Origin: CAZGTQ01 sp964528575
GTDB taxonomy: Bacteria; Planctomycetota; UBA1135; GCA-002686595
Length of the DNA stretch: 13,640 nt
Reading direction: 5' to 3'
NCBI GenBank assembly: GCA_964528575.1
Contig: CAZGTQ010000059.1
Coordinates: forward strand, 1-13,640
Of the stretch, positions 1-8,053 are shown piece after piece (position 1 is the stretch's first letter; the number at the start of each line of letters is the position of its first letter). The notes below the pieces were generated by a model. The model was given only the letters and a program-made list of their open reading frames with translations. It was not told where the DNA came from and made no database searches. Position numbers and translations under genes: made by a program.

Positions 1-58
1 TGCGTCCGGCGAGCTGAACGGTCGCCGAGCGCCGCTGGTGGTGTACTACGAGGGTGTC
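1..58 (+). other. Window edge upstream of first gene
   Basis: No separate gene can be assigned here. The reading frame of the following gene stays open back to base 2, so a longer N-terminus or an upstream in-frame start outside the window cannot be excluded. In another frame a TGA at 15-17 could be the end of a preceding gene. GAGGG at 50-54, four bases before the ATG at 59, is a plausible ribosome binding site and is the reason that ATG is preferred over the GTG at 38. Confidence 0.4.
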
Positions 59-1507
59 ATGAACGCCGTTCACGCCAGAGGTCACGCCAGAGGTCACGCC
101 AGAGGTCACGCCAGAGGCCTGGCCAGAGGCCTCGCCAGAGGCGTCGCCAGAGGCTGCGCCTGGAGCGCTCTGCTCGCGGTGCTCGCGACCGGCTCCGCTG
201 CCGCGCCCGCGCCCGGGGGCGACGAAGCGGCTCGGGAGCACGACATCGTGCTGCTGCGCAAGCGCGGCGGCGGGACGCGCGAGCTGCGCTGCCGCGTCCT
301 CTTGCGCTACGAGCCCGAGCACCTGATCGTGCAGGTCGGCGGCGACCGCGAGGAGCTCCCGCACGCGGACGTCGTGAGCATGACGACCGCGCGCGACCGC
401 CTGCGCGGCTGGCTCGAGTTGCGCCGAGAGGGCCTCGACCTCGACGAGGAGTGGGCGCTCGCGCAGGCGGCGGAGGCCGCGCACCTGTCGAAGATGGCGC
501 GCCTGCAGGCCTACCACGTGCTCCTGCGCGACCGCGGGCACCGCGGGGCGCACGAGCTGCTCGGGCACGACGAGCGGCGCGGCGCGTGGCGCTGGACCTG
601 GCCGGGCGATCCGGAGCGCAAGAGCGGCTGGGACGAGCTCGAGAAGCTCTCGCGCGACTGGGACGGCCACCTCGTGCTCGACAGCGAGAACTTCACGCTG
701 CACACGAACGCCGGGTTGCGGCGCGGCATCGACGTGCTCTTCGACCTCGAATGTCTCTACGTCGACTGGCTCGATCGCTTCGGCGCGCGGCTGCGCGCGG
801 CCGAGGACGTCGACGAGCCGCACGAGCGCATGACGCTGTACGCGTACGCCGCGCCCGAGCAGTTCAAGGAGATGCTCACCCAGGAGCGGGAGCCGTACTA
901 CGACCCGTCGCTCGAGAGCACGACGAAGCTCGGCCACACCAACCTCGCCTACACGTACTTCTCGAAGGACCATCCGCTCGTCCCGTACCGCCTGTTCGAC
1001 GTCGTCACGCAGCAACTGCTCTACAGCACGCTGCTCCTCGGCAAGCGGCAGGGCGCGGCGCCGCCGAACCGGCGGACGATGCACGCGCACTGGGTCGAGC
1101 TCGGCCTCGGGTACTGGATGGAGCGCCAGTGGGCCGGCAATCCCGGCTACGCCTACCGCATCCCGTTCCTGCTCGACGCGGACACCGCCGCGATCGCGCT
1201 GCAGCGCGCGCCGCACGGCAGCCCGCTGAACCTCGCGCGCGAGGAGATCACGAACCTGATCGGCCTGCCCTCGAGCGACTTCTACGGCACGGGCGACGCG
1301 CCGCCCGTCCATCGCGCGAAGGCGCGCGCGTGGACGGCGTACCTGCTCGAGGCGGATCCGCAGCTCCGCGAAGGCTTCGAAGAGTACCTGCGCGACGTCT
1401 ACGGCACCCCGACGGCGCATTCGAGCAGCAAGCTCGACGAGTCCCTCGGGACGAAGATCCAGTCGCTCCAGGACGGCTGGATCCGCTGGCTGCTGAAGCA
1501 CGTGTGA
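59..1507 (+). CDS. Secreted DUF1570-like protein with degenerate metallopeptidase site
   Basis: A 482-residue protein of unknown function. The start is ATG 59, chosen for the GAGGG just upstream; GTG 38 would add seven residues. Residues 5-32 are seven four-residue repeats (HARG, LARG, VARG), followed by a hydrophobic stretch near 34-49 (AWSALLAVLATGSAAA), so the repeats form an unusually long basic n-region of a probable Sec signal peptide. Residues about 60-180 resemble the domain that often precedes DUF1570 in planctomycete proteins: a beta-rich segment, then a helical segment ending in LGHDERRGAWRW. From about 205 (ENFTLHTNAGL) it matches the layout of DUF1570, a gluzincin-like family. 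Where relatives have a HExxH helix this protein has DVVTQQLLYS (314-323). The later glutamate-bearing helix is HWVELGLGYWMER (344-356). The zinc ligands therefore appear lost, suggesting a non-catalytic exported protein. The family assignment is by recall of the pattern, not a search. Its stop abuts the stop of the convergent glcF. Confidence 0.72.
   Translation: MNAVHARGHARGHARGHARGLARGLARGVARGCAWSALLAVLATGSAAAPAPGGDEAAREHDIVLLRKRGGGTRELRCRVLLRYEPEHLIVQVGGDREELPHADVVSMTTARDRLRGWLELRREGLDLDEEWALAQAAEAAHLSKMARLQAYHVLLRDRGHRGAHELLGHDERRGAWRWTWPGDPERKSGWDELEKLSRDWDGHLVLDSENFTLHTNAGLRRGIDVLFDLECLYVDWLDRFGARLRAAEDVDEPHERMTLYAYAAPEQFKEMLTQEREPYYDPSLESTTKLGHTNLAYTYFSKDHPLVPYRLFDVVTQQLLYSTLLLGKRQGAAPPNRRTMHAHWVELGLGYWMERQWAGNPGYAYRIPFLLDADTAAIALQRAPHGSPLNLAREEITNLIGLPSSDFYGTGDAPPVHRAKARAWTAYLLEADPQLREGFEEYLRDVYGTPTAHSSSKLDESLGTKIQSLQDGWIRWLLKHV
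71..154 (+). repeat. Seven-copy 12-bp in-frame tandem repeat
   Basis: Seven direct 12-bp units lie end to end. The first three are identical (CACGCCAGAGGT), the fourth differs in its last base, and units 5-7 diverge in the first bases while keeping the core GCCAGAGGC. The unit is a multiple of three, so copy-number change would lengthen or shorten the encoded HARG/LARG/VARG run without a frameshift. It lies in the signal-peptide n-region of the first gene. The gradient from identical to degenerate units suggests recent expansion at the 5' side. Confidence 0.95.
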
Positions 1508-2815
1508 TCACGCGCCCGCGGAGCGCATCGCGCGGGCGACGAGCTCGGCGAGGTGCACGACCGCGATGCTCGAGCCGCGGCGACGCAGGCCGCTCTCCCA
1601 CTGCATCTGGCAGCCGGGGTTCGCCGTGACGAGCGTGCGCGCGCCGGAACGCTCGAGCGCGTCGAGCTTGGGCTCGAGCACCGCGGCGGAGTCCGCCGGC
1701 CGCAGGATCGAGTAGATGCCCGCCGAGCCGCAGCAGTCCTCGCTGTCCTCGAGCTCGACGCGCTCGAGGCCGCCGATCGCGTCGAGCGCCGCGCGCGGCT
1801 CGGCGCGCACGCCCTGGCCGTGGCACAGATGGCACGGATCGTCCCACGCCACCGGCTGCGCGACCGCGCCGGCGTCGAGCTGCGGCGCGACGTCCGCGGC
1901 CGCGAGCAGCGGCGCGACGAAGCGCGTGTAGTCGACGACGCGCTGCGCGACCGCCTCGGCGCGCGCGCGCCACGGGTCGCTCTCGCCGAACAGATGGTGC
2001 AGCTCGCGCAGATGGCTGCCGCAGCCGGCGCTGTTGACGACGATCGGCTGCGGCGCGCCGGGCTCGAACGCCTCGATCGTCCGGCGCGCGAGCGTGCGCG
2101 CGCCGTCGAGGTCGCCGTTGTGCGCGTGCAGGCTCCCGCAGCACGTCTGGCCGTGCGGCACGTCGCACGCGACGCCCAGCGCCGCGAGCGAGTCCACCGT
2201 CGCGCGGTTCACGCGGCCGAAGAGCACCGGCATGACGCAGCCCTCGAGCAGCGCGACGCGCGCGCGCTCTGCGCCGCGCCAGCGGGCGTGCGCGGGCACG
2301 TGCTCGGGCAGCCGGCGTCGCTCGCGCGCGGGCGGGACGTCCGGCGCGCTCGCCGGATCGACGCCGAGGCGCCGCAGGAGCGGCGCGCCGAGCCACTCGA
2401 GCCCCGTCCGCCGCGCGCAGCGGGCGAGCGCGGCGAATGCGCCGAGGGCCGCGCGGTGCGGCAGCAGCACGCGGAACCCCAGCCAGCGGAGCAGGCGCGC
2501 GCGCAGCGAGCCCGGCGCGCGCTTCGCCAGCCCGGCCCGCGTGTACTCCATCATCGCGCCGAAGCGCACGCCCGCGGGGCAGACGCTCTCGCAGTGGCGG
2601 CACAAGAGGCAGAAGCTCATCTCGTCCGCGAAGTCCGCGTCGGGCTCGAGCCGCTCCTCGGCGACCGCGCGCATCAGATGGATGCGCCCGCGCGGGCTGG
2701 AGCTCTCCGCGCCCGTGATGCGATACGTCGGGCACGTCGTCAGGCACAGGCCGCAGTGGATGCAGTCCAGGCTCTTCGCGTAGTCGACGAGCGTCTTCGG
2801 ATCGCGGATGTCCAT
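1508..2815 (-). CDS. glcF: Glycolate oxidase iron-sulfur subunit GlcF
   Basis: A 435-residue iron-sulfur subunit of glycolate oxidase (glycolate to glyoxylate). It passes electrons from the FAD subunits towards the respiratory chain at the inner face of the membrane. Two complete 4Fe-4S ferredoxin motifs are visible: Cys 18, 21, 24 and 28 followed by Pro, and Cys 69, 72, 75 and 79 followed by Pro. The C-terminal half has two CCG-type cysteine-rich domains (LLEGCVMP, then GQTCCGSLHAHNGD; later DPCHLCHGQG, then EDCCGSAGIYS), as in GlcF and LutA/HdrB-like proteins. The start is ATG 2815, giving MDIRDPKTLVDYAKSLDCIHC; the frame continues upstream but only as antisense-like arginine-rich sequence. 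The protein is slightly longer than E. coli GlcF (about 407). It is the last gene of the run, 13 bp after glcE with no visible Shine-Dalgarno site. Alternative names such as lactate-oxidase Fe-S subunit are less likely, given the adjacent glcD and glcE. Confidence 0.93.
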   Translation of the reverse strand: MDIRDPKTLVDYAKSLDCIHCGLCLTTCPTYRITGAESSSPRGRIHLMRAVAEERLEPDADFADEMSFCLLCRHCESVCPAGVRFGAMMEYTRAGLAKRAPGSLRARLLRWLGFRVLLPHRAALGAFAALARCARRTGLEWLGAPLLRRLGVDPASAPDVPPARERRRLPEHVPAHARWRGAERARVALLEGCVMPVLFGRVNRATVDSLAALGVACDVPHGQTCCGSLHAHNGDLDGARTLARRTIEAFEPGAPQPIVVNSAGCGSHLRELHHLFGESDPWRARAEAVAQRVVDYTRFVAPLLAAADVAPQLDAGAVAQPVAWDDPCHLCHGQGVRAEPRAALDAIGGLERVELEDSEDCCGSAGIYSILRPADSAAVLEPKLDALERSGARTLVTANPGCQMQWESGLRRRGSSIAVVHLAELVARAMRSAGA

Positions 2816-2828
2816 GTCGGGAGCGGCG

Positions 2829-4073
2829 CTACACGCGCCCCGCGCCGCGGCCGCGCGCGAACCGGCCGTCGGGGTCGAGCGCGTCGCGCAGCCGGCGCGC
2901 GAGCGCGAGCGCGGCCTCGCGCGGCCGGCCGAGCAGCGCGAGCGCGTCGCGCGCGTCCTCGGGCGCGGCGCGCCATTGTACGTCCGCCGGACCCGCGGCC
3001 AGGTGCGCGTCGAGCCGCACCGCGCGCTCGGCGTCGAGGCCCGCGATGCGCACGTGCGCGCTCGCGACGCCCGGGTGCAGCGCCGCGCGCGCCTCGCAGC
3101 CCGTCGCCGCGAGCCCCGCGTCGAGGTGCGCGAGCGCCGGCGCGAGCCGCGAGCGCGTGCAGGTGAGCACGAGCGTCGGCCAGTCGCCGGGGGCGCCGTC
3201 GCGTCCCGCCGCAGCCGCGCGCGCCGAGGCCGCGCGCTCGCCCGCGAGCGTCTCCACGTCGGCGGAGCGATCGAAGAGGAGCGAGAGAGCGAGCTCGCGC
3301 TCCCAGGCGATCGTCTCCGCGCGCCCGGCGAGGAACACCTCGACGACGTGCTCCTCTCGCGGCGCAGATGCACCGTCGACCGTCACCGCGACCGGGCGCG
3401 CGTGCGACTCGAGCACGCGCTCCGCGGCCGCCAACGCCGCCTCGCGCGAGGGGTACGGCGCGCGCACGACGAGCTCGGCGTCCGGCAGCGGGAAGAGCCG
3501 CAGCGCGACCTCGAGCAGCACGCACAGCGACCCGTGCGAGCCGCAGTACAGCCGGTGCAGGTCGTAGCCGGTGACGTTCTTGACGAGCCGGCCGCCGCTC
3601 TTGGTCACGTTGCCGTCGGCGAGCAGCGCGCGCACGCCGAGCACGTGGTTGCGCAGCGGTCCGCAGCGCAGGCGATCGAAGCCCGATTGCGCGGCCGCGA
3701 CGACGCCGCCGAGCGTCGCGGGCCCGTCCGCGAGCTCCGGCGTCAGGTGGTGGCCGCCCGCGCGCACGGTCGCGCGCAGGTCGGCGAGCGGCGTGCCCGC
3801 GCGCGCCGCGACCGTGCCGTCGCCCGGCTCGTAGGCGACGACGCCGGCGATGCGGCGCGTCGAGAGCGCGAAGTCGGCGCGCTCGGGCGGATGGGTCCAG
3901 CCGCGCTTCGTGCCGGCGCCGAGCGGGAGCACGACGAGCGCGTCGCGCGCGGCGAGACGGACGAGCTCCGCCGCCTGCGCGTCGTCGGCGGGCGCAGCGA
4001 GCGCGAGCTCCCCGGCCGCATCGACGTGCTCGGCCCCGACGACGCCCGCGAGGCGCTCGGCGAGCGCGCTCAT
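2829..4073 (-). CDS. glcE: Glycolate oxidase FAD-binding subunit GlcE
   Basis: A 414-residue FAD-binding subunit of glycolate oxidase. An N-terminal PCMH-type FAD domain carries LPLGAGTKRGW (49-59), where the flavin pyrophosphate loop is expected, then TLGGVVAAAQSG (120-131). The GlcE-typical segment GRLVKNVTGYDLHRLYCGSHG (161-181) is followed by LRLFPLP (191-197). The C-terminal part is alanine- and arginine-rich and less conserved, and the protein ends soon after LDPDGRFARGRGAGRV, matching the family's usual DPxGxFNPGR ending only loosely. It is longer than E. coli GlcE (350 residues). The ATG at 4071-4073 overlaps the stop of glcD in an ATGA, so translation is probably coupled. As in other glycolate oxidases, GlcE is expected to work with GlcD and GlcF as one complex. 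The assignment rests on the VKNVTGYD motif and its position between glcD and glcF. Confidence 0.92.
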   Translation of the reverse strand: MSALAERLAGVVGAEHVDAAGELALAAPADDAQAAELVRLAARDALVVLPLGAGTKRGWTHPPERADFALSTRRIAGVVAYEPGDGTVAARAGTPLADLRATVRAGGHHLTPELADGPATLGGVVAAAQSGFDRLRCGPLRNHVLGVRALLADGNVTKSGGRLVKNVTGYDLHRLYCGSHGSLCVLLEVALRLFPLPDAELVVRAPYPSREAALAAAERVLESHARPVAVTVDGASAPREEHVVEVFLAGRAETIAWERELALSLLFDRSADVETLAGERAASARAAAAGRDGAPGDWPTLVLTCTRSRLAPALAHLDAGLAATGCEARAALHPGVASAHVRIAGLDAERAVRLDAHLAAGPADVQWRAAPEDARDALALLGRPREAALALARRLRDALDPDGRFARGRGAGRV

Positions 4074-5506
4074 CCCGAGAGCGGCACGGGTCGCGTCTTG
4101 ATCTCGCGGCACCCGCGCATCGGGATCAGCTTGCCCGGGTTGAGGCGCGCGTCGGGGTCCCACACCGAGCGCACGCGCGCCATCGCGTCGAGGTCCGCGT
4201 CGTCGAAGATGTAGCGCATCGCCTCGCGCTTCTCGAGGCCGACGCCGTGCTCGCCCGACAGCGAGCCGCCGGCCGCGACGCAGATCTCGAGGATGCGCTC
4301 GCCCGCATCGAGCACGCGGCGCGTCTCGTCCACGTCGCGCCGGTCGTAGCAGATGTTCGGGTGCAGGTTGCCGTCGCCGGCGTGGAACACGTTCGCGAGG
4401 CGCAGCTTGCGCTCGGCGCAGATCTCGATCGTCTTGCGCACGAGCTCGCGCAGCTTCGTGCGCGGCACGACCGCGTCGGCGACGTACAGGTCGGGCGCGA
4501 TGCGCCCCATCGCGCCGAACGCGCCCTTGCGGCCGGCCCAGAGCTTCTTGCGCTCGGCCGCGTCGCGCGCGGAGCGCACCTCGATCGCGCCGTGCTGCGC
4601 CGCGATCGCGCGCACGTCGCGCACCGTCGCGGCGACCTCGACCTCGGGGCCCTCGGCCTCGACGAGGAGCACCGCCTCGGCTTCGCGCGGGTAGCCGGCG
4701 GCGAGCACGCTCGCCTCGACCGCGTCGATCGTCAGCCGGTCGAGGATCTCGAGCGCCGAGAGGTCGAGCCGCCGCGCGATCATCTCGGTGACCGTGTCGC
4801 AGGCCGCGTCGAGATCGGTGTAGAGCGCGAGACACGTCTCGACGACCGGCGGCGCGGGGACGAGACGCACCGTGATCTCGGTCGCGAGGCCGAACGTCCC
4901 CTCGCTCCCCACGAACAGCCCGACGAGGTCGTAGCCGACCGGATCGGGCGCGGGCGACGAGAGGTCGAGCACGGTCCCGTCGTGCATCACGATCACGAGC
5001 CCGAGGACGTGCTGGGTCGTGCTCCCGTGCTTGAAGCAGTGCGGCCCGCCGGAGTTCTCCGCGACGTTGCCGCCGATCGTGCACGCCATCTGGCTCGACG
5101 GATCGGGCGCGTAGAACAGGCCGTGCGGCGCGCACGCGCGCGAGAGGTGCACGTTGACGAGCCCCGCCTGGACGCGCGCCCAGCGGTCGCGCGGGTTCAG
5201 CTCGAGCACGTCGCGCATCCGCGCCGTGCCGACGAGCACGCCGCCTTCGACGGGCGTCGCGCCGCCGGAGAGCCCCGTGCCCGCGCCGCGCGCGACCACG
5301 GGCACGCCGGCCGCGTGCAGCTCGCGGAAGACGCGCGCCGTCTCGTCCGTGTCGCGCGGCAGCACGACGAGCGCGGGCCGCTGGTGCAGCATCGCGAGCG
5401 CGTCGGACTCGTACGCGGCGAGCCGCGCGGGCGACGTGACGACGTGCGGCGCGCCGACGATCGCGGCGAGCCGCTCCGCCAGACGCTCGGCCAGACGGGG
5501 CTCCAT
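4070..5506 (-). CDS. glcD: Glycolate oxidase catalytic subunit GlcD
   Basis: A 478-residue FAD-linked oxidase, the catalytic-type subunit of glycolate oxidase; E. coli GlcD is about 499 residues. Seen in order: a FAD-binding PCMH domain with VARGAGTGLSGGATP (71-85) and MACTIGGNVAENSGGP (140-155), then YDLVGLFVGSEGTFGLATEI (192-211). The C-terminal oxidase domain carries NVFHAGDGNLHPNICYD (372-388) and SGEHGVGLEKREAM (417-430), both hallmarks of the GlcD/D-lactate dehydrogenase family. The His residues of HAGDGNLHP are thought to contribute to metal or substrate binding in this family. The start is ATG 5506, which leaves 16 bp after the permease stop; there is no clear Shine-Dalgarno site. A D-lactate or D-2-hydroxyglutarate dehydrogenase is possible for this subunit alone, but linkage to glcE and glcF makes glycolate the best call. 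No GlcC-type regulator is nearby. Confidence 0.93.
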   Translation of the reverse strand: MEPRLAERLAERLAAIVGAPHVVTSPARLAAYESDALAMLHQRPALVVLPRDTDETARVFRELHAAGVPVVARGAGTGLSGGATPVEGGVLVGTARMRDVLELNPRDRWARVQAGLVNVHLSRACAPHGLFYAPDPSSQMACTIGGNVAENSGGPHCFKHGSTTQHVLGLVIVMHDGTVLDLSSPAPDPVGYDLVGLFVGSEGTFGLATEITVRLVPAPPVVETCLALYTDLDAACDTVTEMIARRLDLSALEILDRLTIDAVEASVLAAGYPREAEAVLLVEAEGPEVEVAATVRDVRAIAAQHGAIEVRSARDAAERKKLWAGRKGAFGAMGRIAPDLYVADAVVPRTKLRELVRKTIEICAERKLRLANVFHAGDGNLHPNICYDRRDVDETRRVLDAGERILEICVAAGGSLSGEHGVGLEKREAMRYIFDDADLDAMARVRSVWDPDARLNPGKLIPMRGCREIKTRPVPLSG

Positions 5507-5522
5507 GCGGCCCGCGAGCGTA

Positions 5523-7085
5523 TCAGAAGTCGATGCGGCGCAAGCGCAGCCAGGAGACGAGCAGCACGAACGCCGCGAACGCGGCCGACGTCGCGATCGA
5601 GAAGAAGGCGTTGAACTTCAGCGTGGCGTCCCAACCGAAGCGCGCGGCGTACCAGGCGCCCCTGTCCAGCGCATTCGCGTCGGCCTCGAGCGCGTCGATC
5701 CACGCCGCGGCGATCTCCGCGTGCTCCTCGTCGCTCTTCCAGCCGTCGTCGAAGTCGAGCTGGAGCGTGTAGACCTGGTCGCCGGCGAGCAGGAGGTTGG
5801 TCTGCACCCACCGGCCCGCGTCGGTGCGCCGATACGTGAGCTGCGAGACGCCGCCGAAGGCGCTCGAGCGGCGGTCGGTCTCGATCAGCTCGATGGACGG
5901 ATCTTCCTCGAGCTCGCGCTCGAGGTCGCGTTCGGCGCCGAAGCGCGTCTCGGTGCGCGTGCGGTCGTTGACGCCCTCGAGCTCGCGACGCGGACGCCTG
6001 GCGAACGTGACGAGCGCGTTCTCCTCGTGCGCGGCCGCGAGCACGACCGTCGCGCGTTCGGCGCCCTCGAGCACGTGCTGCCACGCCTGCGCGGCGTCGC
6101 TCGCGGGCACCGTGACGAAGCCCTCGGGCAGGCGCTCGACGACGAGCCCGACTTCCTCGTCGCGCCACGACTCGGGCTCGGTCTCGAGCGCGCGGCGCAG
6201 CTTCTGCGTGATCAGGTCCGCGTCGTGCGTCTTCGGCAGCACGTAGTGGAGCACGTCGAGCGTGCGGAGCATCACGCGGGCGGCCGTGCCGATCCCCTCG
6301 TCCGCGACAGTGAACTCCGCCGTCTCGAGGTCGGATGTCTCGGCGGCGCCCTCGTAGCCGTCGATCGCCTCCGCGACGAGCGTCTCGCCGCTCCAGACGA
6401 TGTGCTCCTTGACGACCCACGCGCACTGCACCGATCCGTTGCCGAGGAAGAACAGGAGCCCGAGCAGGATCGACGCGACCGTGCTGCGCGTGAACACGCC
6501 GACGAGGATCACGACCGAGTACACGATCGCGTAGAGGTACGTCATCGTCATGATCGCCCACAGGAACCCGGGATCGCTGTAACCGGAGTTCAGCATCATC
6601 CCGAAGTAGATGCCCACGACGACGAACGAGACGAGCAGAAAGACGAACAAGATGCCGGTGAAGTAGCGCGAGAGGAGCAGCGTCAGACGCGAGAGGGGCT
6701 TCGAGAAGAGCGTGTCCGCCGAGCCCTTGTCGAGCATGCGTGGTACGAAGAAGGCCGTCGCCGCGATCGTGAGCATCATCCCGAGCTCGCCGCCGAGCTC
6801 CTCCACGATCAACGCCTGGAGATCCTGCACGATCGCCTGCTGCGCTTGCGCCGGCGTGTACCCGTACTGCGCGAGGCTCTGGCCCTGGTTCAGGATCTGG
6901 AAGAGCAGGTCGTACTCGAACGTGCGCCAGCCCCAGAAGACGACGATGCCCTCCTCGCGGAACCCGACGAGGAACGTCGAGACGATCAGGAGCGCGCACA
7001 GCAGCACCAGGATGCGGAAGACCTTGTTGTCGAGCACCTGGGCGACCGCGTCGGCCAGGAGCGCGCGTGCGACGTTCAGGTTCAT
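5523..7085 (-). CDS. ABC-2-type permease with large extracytoplasmic domain
   Basis: A 520-residue membrane subunit of the ABC transporter whose ATPase gene overlaps it by 4 bases (ATGA at 7082-7085). The start ATG 7085 has an AAGGA ribosome binding site six bases upstream. Predicted membrane segments are near 23-42, 97-115, 141-166, 174-198, 203-218 and 492-512, which is six in total with both ends inside, as in ABC-2 exporters. Between segments 5 and 6 lies a soluble region of about 270 residues (220-490), predicted to be outside the cytoplasm. Its second half has alternating beta-like patterns ending in VYTLQLDFDDGWKSDEEHAEIAAAWIDAL, which recalls PsbP/DcrB/Mog1-like domains in lipoproteins; that likeness is a guess from pattern. 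The region before it is rich in Asp, Glu and Arg. The substrate is unknown. The gene lies 16 bp upstream of glcD. Confidence 0.85.
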   Translation of the reverse strand: MNLNVARALLADAVAQVLDNKVFRILVLLCALLIVSTFLVGFREEGIVVFWGWRTFEYDLLFQILNQGQSLAQYGYTPAQAQQAIVQDLQALIVEELGGELGMMLTIAATAFFVPRMLDKGSADTLFSKPLSRLTLLLSRYFTGILFVFLLVSFVVVGIYFGMMLNSGYSDPGFLWAIMTMTYLYAIVYSVVILVGVFTRSTVASILLGLLFFLGNGSVQCAWVVKEHIVWSGETLVAEAIDGYEGAAETSDLETAEFTVADEGIGTAARVMLRTLDVLHYVLPKTHDADLITQKLRRALETEPESWRDEEVGLVVERLPEGFVTVPASDAAQAWQHVLEGAERATVVLAAAHEENALVTFARRPRRELEGVNDRTRTETRFGAERDLERELEEDPSIELIETDRRSSAFGGVSQLTYRRTDAGRWVQTNLLLAGDQVYTLQLDFDDGWKSDEEHAEIAAAWIDALEADANALDRGAWYAARFGWDATLKFNAFFSIATSAAFAAFVLLVSWLRLRRIDF

Positions 7086-8017
7086 GAGCGGTCCTTCTCC
7101 ACCAGCCCGATGAACGTGTCTTCGAGCGACGTGCGCCGCGGATAGAGCGAGCGGATGCTGATGCCGGCCGCGCGCAGCCGGTCGACGACGACGTCGAGCT
7201 CCGCGCCCTGCGCGACGATCTCGACGCTCTTCTCGTCGAGCACGCGCGGCTCGCCGCCCGCGCCGCGCAGGATCGCCGCGAGATCGGTCGGCAGCGGCTC
7301 GAGCTCGACCGCCATCGCGCCCGTGCGCGGCGTCAGCTCCTCGATCGTGCCCTCGCGGATGATCGCGCCGTTGTGCAGGATCACGACGCGGTCGCACATG
7401 CGCTCGACCTCGAGCAACAGGTGCGAGTTGATGAAGAGCGTGACGCCGCGGTCCTTGAGCTCGGCGATGATCTTGCGGATCTCGCGGCGGCCGACCGGGT
7501 CGACGCCGTCGGTCGGCTCGTCGAGGAAGACGAGCTCGGGCTCGTGCACGAGCGCCTGGGCGAGCCCGACGCGCTGCTGCATGCCCTTCGAGTACTCGCG
7601 GATCTTCTTGTCGGCCGCGGTGCGCATGCCGACGCGCTCGAGCCAGCCGTCGATGCGCTCGTCGGTCCACGTGCGCGGCCGGCCGCACATCATCGAGAAC
7701 ATGCGCAGCGCCTGGCGGCCGGTGAGGTAGCCCGGCAGGCGGTGCGCTTCGGGCAGGTAGCCGACGCGCCGGCGCGACATCGCGCGGCGCACGGGCAGGC
7801 CGAACATGCGCGCCTCGCCCGCCTGGTAGGAGACGAGGCCGAGCAGCACCTTGACCAGCGTCGTCTTGCCCGCGCCGTTCGGCCCGAGCAGCCCGAACAC
7901 CGAGCCGCGCCCGACCTCGAGCGACACGTCGCGCACGGCGGTGAAGCCCTGGCCGAACAGGCCGCTCCGGTAGGTCTTCTCGAGGTTGCGGACGCTCAGA
8001 ATGACGTCGTCGGGCAT
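7082..8017 (-). CDS. ABC transporter ATP-binding protein
   Basis: A 311-residue ATPase of an ABC-2-type exporter. All nucleotide-binding motifs are intact: Walker A GPNGAGKT (45-52), signature YSKGMQQRVGLAQAL (142-156), Walker B LVFLDEPTDGVDP (162-174) and the switch histidine in NSH (197-199). The Q-loop region reads VGYLPEAHRLPGYLTG (85-100), with glutamate where many families have glutamine, as is common in CcmA/NatA-like exporter ATPases. A C-terminal extension of about 90 residues after the ATPase core (GTIEELTPRTG onwards) ends in LEDTFIGLVEKD, typical of this subfamily. The start is ATG 8017, 36 bp after the ROK gene stop, with no clear Shine-Dalgarno site. It overlaps the permease start, so the two are probably translated together. 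The transported substrate cannot be told from sequence. Confidence 0.93.
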   Translation of the reverse strand: MPDDVILSVRNLEKTYRSGLFGQGFTAVRDVSLEVGRGSVFGLLGPNGAGKTTLVKVLLGLVSYQAGEARMFGLPVRRAMSRRRVGYLPEAHRLPGYLTGRQALRMFSMMCGRPRTWTDERIDGWLERVGMRTAADKKIREYSKGMQQRVGLAQALVHEPELVFLDEPTDGVDPVGRREIRKIIAELKDRGVTLFINSHLLLEVERMCDRVVILHNGAIIREGTIEELTPRTGAMAVELEPLPTDLAAILRGAGGEPRVLDEKSVEIVAQGAELDVVVDRLRAAGISIRSLYPRRTSLEDTFIGLVEKDRS

Positions 8018-8053
8018 GCGAGGTCGAGTGGGGGCCGGTCGGGAACGGGCGAG

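Noticed and set aside
71..154. Possible CRISPR-like array
   Set aside because: Units are 12 bp, directly adjacent without spacers, and in frame within a coding region. This is a coding minisatellite.
71..200. Twin-arginine (Tat) signal
   Set aside because: The repeats supply single arginines separated by three residues. No RR pair with the Tat consensus precedes the hydrophobic stretch, so a Sec-type signal is likelier.
1553..3166. Long open frame on the plus strand opposite glcF and glcE
   Set aside because: It is arginine- and alanine-rich, has no family motif, and lies opposite genes with complete iron-sulfur and FAD motifs. It is an expected artefact of high GC content.
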